Source: Mytilisepta virgata (lineage: Eukaryota > Mollusca > Bivalvia > Mytilida > Mytilidae). From it: a stretch of 64,000 bases of DNA. The notes beneath the pieces were generated by a model. That model was not told the DNA's origin and searched no databases. It was given only the letters and a program-made list of their open reading frames with translations. Below are positions 23,104 to 35,100 of the stretch, one piece after another; within the stretch, counting starts at the first letter, position 1; every line of letters begins with the position of its first letter. The stretch covers positions 2,294,001 to 2,358,000 of the forward strand of contig CM051511.1 in the NCBI GenBank assembly GCA_028015205.1, in the 5' to 3' direction. The translations under genes were made by a program, and so were the position numbers.

Positions 23104-26100
23104 AATTTACCCCCTTTTTAGCTTTAATTTTGGACCCCGATTTGGACCAACTTGAAAACTCGGCCCATAATAAAAAAACTAAATACATGTTTAGATTCAG
23201 CATATCAAAGAACCCCAAGAATTCAATTTTTGTTAAAATCGAACTAAGTTTAATTTTGGACCCTTTGGACCTTAATGTAGACCAATTTGAAAACGGGACC
23301 AAAAATTAAGAATCTAAATGCACGGTTAGATTCGGCATATCAAAGAACCCCAATAGTTCAATTTTCGATGAAATCAAACAAAGTTTAATTTTGGACCCCG
23401 ATTTGGACCAACTTGAAAACTGGGCCCATAATAAAAAAAATAAGTACATGTTTAGATTCAGCATATCAAAGAACCCAAAGAATTCAATTTTTGTTAAAAT
23501 CAAACTAAGTTTAATTTTGGACCCTTTGGACCTTAATGTAGACCAATTTGAAAACGGGACCAAAAATTAAGATCCTAAATGCACGGTTAGATTCGGCATA
23601 TCAAAGAACCCCAATAGTTAAATTTTCAATGAAATCAAACAAAGTTTAATTTTGGACCCTTTTGGCCCCTAATTCCTAAACTGTTGGGACCAAAACTCCA
23701 AAAATCAATCCCAACCTTCCTTTTGTGGTCATAAACCTTGTGTTTAAATTTCATAGATTTCTATTTACTTATACTAAAGTTATTGTGCAAAAACCAAGAA
23801 AAATGCTTATTTTGGCCCTTTTTTAGCCCCTAATTCCTAAACTGTTGGGACCAAAACTCCCAAAAACAATCCCAACCTTCCTTTTGTGGTCATAAACCTT
23901 GTGTTAAAATTTCATAGATTTCTATTTACTTATACTAGAGTTATTGTGCGAAAACCTAGAAAAATGCTTATTGGGCCCTTTTTTGGCCCCTGATTCTTAA
24001 ACTGTTGGGACCAAAACTCCCAAAATCAATCCCAACCTTCCTTTTGTGGTCATAAACCTTGTGTTTAAATTTCATAGATTTCTATTCACTTATACTAAAG
24101 TTATAGTGCGAAAACCAAAGGTCTTCGGACGACGCCGCAGATGACGGCGCAGACGACGACGACGCCGCCAACGTCATACCAATATACGACCGCAAAAATT
24201 TTGCGGTCGTATAAAAAGGACCTCCTAAGCATCAATGCTGCCAAGTCCTGCTCCAATTGGTCAACTGGTTTCAGAAAAAGATTTTTCAATGAATTTTTCC
24301 ATAAGGCCCTATGTTAAACTAAGTCTGGCTGTGGTCGCCATCTTTGTTAACAGTACGGATCATTGGACATATTTGTGAAGGAGAATCTCCTAAGAACCAT
24401 TACTGCCAACTTTGGTTCCACTGGCCCTGTAGTTTCATACAAGAAGATTTATGAAATTCAACCCCCCCCCCCCTTTTTTTTCTATTTTTAGTAACAGCAG
24501 CCATGTCAGTTGGAAGTCGGGGAAGCCAGACATAATTTTGGAAGGGGCCATCAAAAGTTCATTCCACCAAAGTTTGGTCTCAATTGGCCCACTGGTTTGA
24601 GAGGAAAAGATCTTTAAAGGAAACTTTACGGTGGATTCCGTCTTTAAAGGGCAAAAACTCCTATAAGGGGTCAATCATTGATTTTGGTCAAGTTGACTTA
24701 TTTGTAGATCTTACTTTGTTGAACATTTTTGCTGTTTACAATTTGTCTTTATCTATAATAATATTCAAGATAATAACCTTAAACTGCAAAATTAAAGGGT
24801 TGACCGATTCGTCTGAAAATTTCATGGCAGGTAGATCTTAACCTGATGAACATTTTTACCCCGTCAGTTTTGCTCTAATTGCTTTAGTTTTTGAGATATA
24901 AGACAAAAAATGCAGTTTACCCTATTATGTTCTATTTTTAGCCATGTGATCAGAATAGCTCACTTGAGCTAAAAATTTTCATTATACACACAAAAATAAT
25001 AAAATGCTCCGCTGGGCGCAGCTAGATACGACCGCAGATGTCGAACCCTGAATAGTTGGGGCAATTATGAACATAACATTCAAGCTTGATACAATACTGA
25101 ATTTGGATTGTGAATAAATATTTGACACAGCATAGGTTTCTGACACAGAATGAATGTTGTCTAAGAACTTAAAAATTTTTAATTTACCTATTCAAACCAT
25201 ATCAGTATTATTTGTTTTTATATATAAATCAGAAATAACCAATTTAAAATTTAAAATTGGGCACACATATCAGTTTCTTGCTATTGCGCAATACTGTGTA
25301 ATTGAAAATTTCTTCAAATATTTGACACATAATAGGTTTCTGACACAGAATAACTGAAATCAAAGAACTTAAAATTGGTCATATGATTTGAATTTATATT
25401 CAATTTTTTGCTTTTGTGTAATACAATATGCTGTGGAGAATTGCCCCACCCCCCCAAAAAAAGGATAATTTACCCCTTTTTTTAGCTTTTGTGCAATACA
25501 CTATGAAGTTGCACATTGACCCCCCTCCCAAAAAAAACAACAAAAAACAATAAAATTTATTGTAACCCCCCCCTTTTTTTTGCTAAAAAAATTTGAAATT
25601 TTCTTAATTTATGAAATATGAAATGAGAAAAAATTACCCCCTCCCCAATTTCTCATTTACCCCCCCCCCCCCCCCAAATTTTGTTTTCAACCCCCCCCCC
25701 CCCCATTTCTTTATACTTTGCAACCATAACAGCCCATTTAAATACACCATAACATATTAAAATAGAAAATGACATCATAGTCATGGATGGCAAATTTTAA
25801 ATATACATATTAAAAGCAGTTTAGATAAGATAAACAAAAAAGCTTCATCAGCACATTTTATATTGGCAAATTTCCAATGGAATTTGTTAATAATAAAGTT
25901 TTGATAACAGGGCACACATATCAATTTCTTGCTATTGCGCAATACTGTGCAATTGAAAATTTCTTCAAATATTTGACACATAATAGGTTTCTGACACAGA
26001 ATAACTGAAATAAAGAACTTAGAATTGGTCATATGATTTGAATTTATATTCAATTTTTTGCTTTTGTGTAATACAATATGCTGAGTGAATTGCCCCCCCC

Positions 26101-29100
26101 CCAAAAAAAAAAAATTTACCCCCTTTTTAGCTTTAATTTTGGACCCCGATTTGGACCAACTTGAAAACTCGGCCCATAATAAAAAAACTAAGTACATGTT
26201 TAGATTCAGCATATCAAAGAACCCCAAGAATTCAATTTTTGTTAAAATCGAACTAAGTTTAATTTTGGACCCTTTGGACCTTAATGTAGACCAATTTTAA
26301 AACGGGACCAAAAATTAAGAATCTAAATGCACGGTTAGATTCGGCATATCAAAGAACCCCAATAGTTCAATTTTTGATGAAATCAAACAAAGTTTAATTT
26401 TGGACCCTTTTGGCCCCTAATTCCTAAACTGTTGGGACCAAAACTCCAAAAATCAATCCCAACCTTCCTTTTGTGGTCATAAACCTTGTGTTTAAATTTC
26501 ATAGATTTCTATTTACTTATACTAAAGTTATTGTGCAAAAACCAAGAAAAATGCTTATTTGGCCCTTTTTTAGCCCCTAATTCCTAAACTGTTGGGACCA
26601 AAACTCCCAAAAACAATCCCAACCTTCCTTTTGTGGTCATAAACCTTGTGTTAAAATTTCATAGATTTCTATTTACTTATACTAGAGTTATTGTGCGAAA
26701 ACCTAGAAAAATGCTTATTGGGCCCTTTTTGGCCCCTGATTCTTATACTGTTGGGACCAAAACTTCCAAAATCAATCCCAACCTTCCTTTTGTGGTCATA
26801 AACCTTGTGTTTAAATTTCATAGATTTCTATTAACTTATACTAAAGTTATAGTGCGAAAACCAAATGTCTTCGGACGACGCCGCAGACGACGGAGACGAC
26901 GACGGCGTCATACCAATATGTGACCGCAAAAATTTTGCGGTCGTATAAAAAATCCCTAAACAGCATGGGTGAAGGTAAACAGGAAATGAGCACATCATCC
27001 GTTCTGCTTCAATGTTTTCATATATTTATCAAATCTATAGATGCAAAATCTGGAAATTCCTGTACATTCCAGAAACTTTTACACAGGGAAAGAATGTGTT
27101 CTCCTTTAACAGTGTCAAGTTCAAACTGGGATACAACTTTCTGAATAATGAAGAAAAATATTTACCCTTGGACGAGCATATAACCTTAGAATAGTAAGAC
27201 ATATTTCTTGCACATCAGTTTCTCGTACATTAAATATAGAGTACCATGCTGGTCTGTCTGGAAGAGGAATCTACAATGTATCAATAGAAAACTGTTTACA
27301 GAACAAAGATTAGTTATTAATAACTGAAGTTCTATTTACTGGCAAAAAAGATATATTTTGCACAATTCATTTACTGACAATAAATTGATGGACAATATAC
27401 TATTTATTGACAGGTATCGTAAATTCCTGTTTTTCCCTTTAAAAACCACACTTTATGCAAGAACTAACTAGAGGTTCTCAGGAGCCTGTATTGCTCACCT
27501 GGACTATGTCCATCTTGACTGGCAACCTGTGAAGTTCCAACTGGCTCACTGATTTCAAACAAGAAGATCTTTCAGTCATTTTGCCACTTAGGTCCTATTT
27601 TAAACACTATTCAGCTTTGGTGGCCATTTTGGATGAAGGGTGTGGTGATAGGATATAATTCTGAAAGAGGACCACCTAAGGACCATTGCTGCCAAGTTTT
27701 TTTCCAATTTGCCAAATGGTTTCAGACAAAAGATCTTTAAATTCCCCAAAGGGTCCTATGTTAAACTATGTTCGGCTCTGGCAGCTATCTTGATGATGTG
27801 GTCATCAGATGTAATTCTTAAAGAGGAGCACCTAAGGACCATTGCTGCTAAGTTTTGTTCCAATTGGACAAGTGGTTTTAAACAAGAAGATCTTTTAAGT
27901 AAATTTCCCATAGGGTCCTATGTTAAAACTATGTTGGGTCTGGCAGCCATCTTTGATGATGTGCCGGGTCATCGGATATAATTCTGAACGAGGACCACGC
28001 AAGGACCATTGCTGCTAAGTTTTGTTCTAATTGGCCAACTTGTTACAGACAAGATCTTTAATTCCCCATAGGGTTATGTTAAACTATGTTCGGCTCTGGT
28101 GACCATCTTGGATGACGAGTTGGGTCGTCGGATACAATTCTCAGAGGACCACCTAAAGACCATTGCTGCCAAGTTTTGTTCCAATTGGCCGAGTGGTTTC
28201 TGAGATTTTTAAAGGAAAGTTTACTACGACGACGGATGCCAAGTGATGGCAATAAGTTTGGCCAGGTGAGCTAAAATATTTCAGAAATAAGCACATGGTC
28301 CCCACCTTTTTTTTCAATTAGTTCATTACTCAAAGATATATTAAAATTTAAAGAAAAAATCAGTGGAGGATTTTTTTTAACATTTGGCTGCAAAGAATAT
28401 ATATAAAAATGAACAAGAGGCTCCCAATAGCCTGAATTGCTCACCTGTTATGTGTTTGTATAGATCTTGCATCTAGTTACCATTATTATTATAAATATTC
28501 CTTATTTGGACTAAATTGACATAATTTATTATTAGTTTTTTCATCAATTATCAGAAAACATCTATATAGTTTGAAATATTTTACAAAAGACTTGGTGTAA
28601 GTCATCTTTTTTCATTGAAAAGTTAAGACAGCTTTTCGTGACGGTCTTAAAAAATGAAGAATTTAGGGGTTTTGGCTCAAATATACCAAAATCAGTGTCA
28701 AATATCTTGTAAGTCATGAAGGTATGTTTTTCTTTCCATATTAGAAAAGTTTAAATAAAAATTGACCACCATTTTCAGCAAAAAAATCAGTGGAGGAACC
28801 TTATTGTATTGCATTCCCTTAATACACCAAAAACTTACTATCAACACAACCCTTCATACTACATGTATATATTAGAGGTTTCTCTAAACCAATTTAGCAC
28901 GGTGCTGCATCATGCCTCCATCTTCAAGCACCATGCTGCCCTCATCATGAATTTTATAATGTGCCCCCAGGTGGCCAAACCTAACTTTCAATTTTAAGTT
29001 TCTTATCTTTCTGAAACTGATTTGCATTTAATCATGTACCCGTGTTGTGTTAAGGACACTTTTACACCCTCACACTATGGTGAAGGCTGTTTATTGCCAC

Positions 29101-32100
29101 TTTTGATAAATATACTGCCCTCATGTCAACGTGGGGTGCCCCCAATATCTTTTTTAACCATTGAGTGCCCTCAAAATACGTAATTTACCATGCCTTCACA
29201 AATTTCTAGGGAAATCACTATATATGACAAATACCTTTAATCTTAACATACCTGTAATTGTCTAGCAGCAAGGTATATACAGGCACATGCTATTGTTTCT
29301 GGTAGGAATCTAACAAACACATCTGTTCTAAAACTGTCATTCATGTAATTCCTAAAACAGAATTTCAAAAATTATAATATTTGTCTTAAATAATACACAA
29401 TTTTTCTAAAGCACTGAAACATACATGTATATCATCATGTCAAATGTATTTCAAAATTCTTTATGTCATAACAAATTAAAAATAATGCCAGTACAGAAAA
29501 AAAACCATGCAATAATACATAGAAAATTTGTAGTCCATAGATCTTTATAAATTTCAGTGTCCTCTGCACGTTCACAAAATTATGAGTCATGATGTTGACA
29601 ACTCCTGTTCTTACAGCATTCCATGAGAATTTTTACACTAGTTTTATTTCCACTAATCATATCCTGCTGTAGTGCGCAATACATATAAATCACTGTATAC
29701 TTTGATTTGCTCAACAAATGTTACCACTTAATGTCATGTTAAATCGGGTAACTTAGTTTCACAAACTGAAGTTACAACCTTAGGAGCAGGAACAGTTAAG
29801 AATTTGTCTGTTACATTCATCAACCTGTTAAAGGATTTTATGTGGTTTCATTAGGCTTGATATAGAATATACATTAATGCATTTTTTAGAATCCATATTA
29901 AAATTTTCTGTTCTAAGTACTTTCAAGTATTCAGGATTATTTAAATGATGTAGGACACTTAAAAACAAAAGTACATGCTCAACAATAAATAAAGTCAACA
30001 AAAACTATACAAATAAAAATATATCATTATTTTTCATATTGAAAACAGAACATTACAGTGAAGTTCTAAAATTTCTGAGAGTTCAATGTGAAAACAATAA
30101 TAGATCTCATTTCTATCTCAAACTGCACTTTGCTGATTTTTATTGGTTTTAAAATTCTATTGCTATCAAATACAACTCTCTTAATTTTCAAAAAATTAAC
30201 AACTTAATGCATATTTTAAAAGGTATTCCATTAAATCATACATAAAACCAAGTCTGTTCAATTAATGACAGTTATTTTTAAAAATGAAAATGGTCAGAAA
30301 ATCCAAAATTTCTTCCAACTATTCTCAGATTGCATAGTTGTGGAAGACTCAATGTTTCATTGAAACAATCCTTTACATTTGCTAATTGCTACACTTTTTT
30401 CCTAAGACTGATCATATATTACTATCACCAACTGTTGTTTTACTACCAATATGCTGTAAATACTACATTAATGAATACAAACCATCTTATTCTTGGATCC
30501 CATTCTTGTTACAATGCTGGAAAATGAAATGATCATTAAATAAAACATTTAAAACAATGCACATTTTCCTCTGTTATCTTCATGGTCTTTTACAATTCCC
30601 AACATCTGAATCAATCTGTAGTCAAATTGACAAGTCCGATCTTTAATTCACTTATGTTTGTTTTTATCATTCCTCCTATGAATTATCACTGCTGTAAAAC
30701 AATCTGAACATAAAAATATGATCATAAAACATTGTGAAGCTAGCTTACTTCATTTTAATCTTTTTTCGTTTTGAATTTTCCTTGTTCATGCAGTTATCTA
30801 AAACTGTTTCAATTTCATTTTCTTTCACACATTATATTTTTATATAAATACAAGCTTTCATTTCTTTACATGACAATCAAAACCATCAGGTTCTTTATTC
30901 TAACCAATTGTTTTAACATGAAACTAATGAGTGCCCTTTAGTGGTTAACCTTCAGACACTCTCAATCACAACTCCATGTAAGTCTGTTGTCTTGATCACT
31001 GGTTCCTTGCTGGAGAGATTCCATCGTCAAAGTGTTGTCAGTTGGGTACTGGTACCAGAGGATGGTGCATTCATTGCAAGACAGACTTTACCCACCTAAT
31101 CTGGGTAGGCAAAAAGGAAAAATTATAGAGTTAATGCTATCTCCTTATAAACTATGTTCCATATGTCAATGGAAGCTTAATAATCAAACAATTACATTTA
31201 TTACACAACAATAATCACAGCTACATTTAAACTTCTCAAACTTGGGAGTTTGTAATGTAATTGGAGAGGTGGGGCAAAATGAACAGGTGCAAAAATTTAA
31301 GACAATTGTATATCCTGGTCCTTTATCTTACTAGGTCCTTGTCAGTGATACCAGACAAGTACCATTAATCTATTGTAATGAGAAACACTGACAAGACAGT
31401 GAGTACGTTTGTTTAGATGTACAATATTAATATGCATGGATAGGATACATCACAAATGGATTCCACACTCATCTCAGCCAATAAAAACAGTAGTTTGGCA
31501 AGCACTGAATGAAGATTTCTAAAAACAAAATTTATAAATATTTCATGGTTTTTTGAAAGCCATGTAATAAACAGACTGATGATACAGTGAAGTGTTTATA
31601 GACCAAATTACAAAATAAAATAACCTTCACTTAACATGTCAAAACTTTTAGGCCTTTTCCATTAATAAGCCAAACAATCAATATCCACAATAGAAATAAT
31701 CATATATTTAATGTGTATCTCATCACATTTTCCAGCTGAATAACAATAGAATTATGTCCAACTTTAACTTGATAATAATTTGGAATCAGGTTTTATCCCT
31801 CAAAAACATTCATTTCATTCTGAAATTACTAGGTGAGCTGGACTGCTGAATTATTAATGGGAAAGCCCTAAAATTACAATTTTCTAGAACTCCAATAGAA
31901 GATGCGTGTTTTATAATACACATAAATCCTTTTACAATTCTTATAATAGTTTTTCATTAACATGATAAACAAATAATGGAAAGAGGTTATATGGAAATAA
32001 TTTGGATATCAAATGGGGAAAATGTGTTTCAAATCCTTCGTCAGGAATCTTGTAAATTTTTCAGACAAAATAATGGAATGGTCAACATCATCTATTTATC

Positions 32101-35100
32101 AGGTTAAAGAAAACTTTACAGTATCTTACACCGTTAACATGTATACAGAATGAATGAAATATATTAGACATGATGATAATATGAAGTGCTTTAAAAGAAA
32201 ATAAATTTTAAACTTACCCTAGTTTTTTAACATAAAATCTCTGAATGATGGGATCCATTTATTCGGATGTCTTTATTAGCTTATTTTCATTACTGCTTGA
32301 TTGGATATTAAGATTTTTAATCTGTATGTTTTACAGACAACACAAACAATTGCTAGAAACTTTGCTAAGGATATCTTGAGTGTTCCAGCCAAGAGAGAAT
32401 TCATGACATGCATTTATCAACTGTAGAATGTTGAATAACACCATGCATGAAATGATTTTGTTGTTGAGTGTTGTGAAGTATTCACTAAGTATTTGCATAT
32501 GCATAAATAGCAATAATTTCTCCCAAATGTAATAAACTTTGTTTTGAAACAAATTCAAATTTCTTATAAGTTCTGAAAGACTCTGATAATTTTCATTGAT
32601 GGTAGTGCAATTAACTTTATATGAAGTGAAAGTAAAGGCCTTTTTGCTTTATCAACACAAACTAGTTTATAATTTCAAAACCCAACTACATATGTAACAC
32701 TTATAAAATTTCAGTACAAAAACTTGATGTGTTGAAACGACACGAATGCCCCCGCCCACAAAAGTCCAAGGCTCATAATTTCAACAAAAATCAGCAGAGC
32801 AGAACAAAACCTAAACTTGATCTGTAGCTCATCATGGTAGTAGACTCGTAAGACCAACTAAAATTAATTAGTAGATTTCCATCCAACTTTTTGAAAAAAA
32901 TGGGGCGGGTGGGAGGATTTTATTTTTTTTAATTTCATATGAAACTATTTTGTAAGGTGTTATTAATATGTAAACGTTATAAAATGGCTTATACCGCTTA
33001 CTACTCTAAGAATCACAAAAACCATGTTGAATTGCTACAGGAAGTTAACAAAAAAACGAAATTATTGACACGGATACCGGTAACGGAGATGAACAAAATC
33101 CGGAAATCGTAAATTTTAGAAAATAAAAAAAATCGGGGCGTCACGATTTTCGAGGGGCGGGCGGGGATGAAAATCTATCAATTAATTTTAATTGGCCTAA
33201 CCAAAAATCAGCTAAATATCTGAAGGTGTTTGGAAAGTCCTGAAAGGTGGTATTTTCATGAAATTTTCAAAGTCCAAAGCATATAATTTGGGCAAACATC
33301 AGCGTAGCGGAACAAAACCTAAACTCGATCTGTCACTCATCATGTATGAACAACACAAAAAAACCAGCTCAATATTTGAAGGCCTTTAGAAAAAAAAAAG
33401 TTTGTTGCCGAATGATGTCAAGGGTAAATCTATATGGCCCCGACCACCTAGTGGCGAGGCCATAGAAAATTAGCAAAATATTGAAGCACACAAAACAAAT
33501 GAATTTCTCAAAGAAATATTTTGCACATATAAAATTTTGAGCATTTTAAAACTAGAACAAGATCTATGCCTAAAGGCCACTATCGTCATGAAAACTTTAC
33601 TATTGCTTTGTCCCCATAGTTTTTACAGTCGTAGCATTCAATTTTGTCAAAATTTTTATTATTTTGGTAATTAAAAAATTCATTGAGCTTAGACTGCTGT
33701 TATATTTCTTTTGTCATATATGGTATTTTATATTTTAATGATAATAACACAATCTGAGAGATTCCAGTTTATACATTCAAATGATGCAAATACAGGTGTT
33801 TGGCTGGTTTTACAATTGTGATTTAAATAAGTTTGATCTTTTTAATTTACTTTGTACACACTACCATCAATGAAGACTTAACTTACAGACAAAAAGCTTT
33901 ATTATTAAATACCTACCATGCACACTGCACCAATTTCTGGTTATTTTCACACTCCAAGACTTGGAGATATACCACAATAACCTGAAAAATAAAGGTTAAA
34001 CAATACAATAAATTTTCCAAAGGTTCCAGTTGGAACAAAAACCTGTGTCTGGATGCTTTCCTATCCTTTGTGTGAAACACAATCAATCAGCCTCTCAATG
34101 CTACACAAACTACAATCTGGTTACATTATTCCATTTACCAACTTGTCAAGTAAACAGAATAGATCTAGGAACCTAGATAAATAGGAAACCAACGTGAGAT
34201 TACAAATTGCTCAATTTCAGTAAAAAATAAATGAAAATCATTTATGCATACCTTGTGTGGATGTTTCACATGAACGCTGAATCCCAATTCTTTAAGAACA
34301 CGCCTCTCTGCTTTAATGACTTGATTTTTTAAATTAACATAGTTTTGATCCAGCACCAAAGGAACTATTGTTCTAAAACAGAAGAAATACAACATTTTAA
34401 ATACCTGCTTTTCAAATCATATCAACTTCTTCCAAGGCATAAAGTATATGCCCATTCACATACTGCAGATTGTTTTAACATAGAAAATACTATCTGAACG
34501 TACACAATTTTTATCTTAAGTGTGTGTGCACACACAAATTTATCTAAATGCTATTAGGTGTAATTTGCATAAAACCAGTTATTTACAGAATGACAAAAGC
34601 TGATAAGGGGTTTACTGAAATCAAGCCAATCAATGATTGTTTAATAGCCATGCCAACTTCTACCATACCCTAGTCTTGGAGTATAATCGAAATACATTAT
34701 AGAATCGAGTGTACCTCCAACAACAAGTCTTAGAGGGTACATGTGTACACCCCCTCCAAAATATGCAAGTGAGGGTACATGTACCCTCAAAGCAAAAAAA
34801 TCAGTGGATGTGCTGACTATATGTGTAGTTTTTAAGTGAATTGAAAGTTGTGTTTTAAAGTGGCAATTTTGACCCCCCTTTATTAAACTTTTCCTTTTCT
34901 TACTAGTTCTAGCTAGTGGTCACATTGTTTGTTATCATGCTTTTTTTAATTACTGTATCTACACACAAGTCAGAGTAATAAAGGGAAAGGTGATGGTACC
35001 AATAAAGTAAGTTTATTACTTGTGTCAGTACTAAGTCAAACTACTTCCACCTTGTTGTGTCTTTCTACCTTTTCCTGAAATATTTGTTTTGATTAATAAC

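Larger units (their letters stand above)
21284..24977 (+). mobile_element. AGAGGCTC element split by a second repeat
   Basis: Head ACTAGAGGCTCTCAAGAGTC and CTCACCTGG at 21284; diverged 166-bp-type monomers with anchor CATCTTGGTT at 21423, 21589, 21768 and 21925; then an insertion (21971-24215), after which the monomer resumes with GGACCTCCTAAGCATC. From about 24640 the body changes to the type 2 module shared with 10325-11132. The tail AGCTCACTTGAGCTAAAAA ends at about 24977. Confidence 0.7.

Noticed and set aside
22756..23302. Frames with GGGGGGGG and [14 protein letters not shown] segments
   Set aside because: They run through homopolymers inside a non-coding repeat and recur in copy 2 with length changes.
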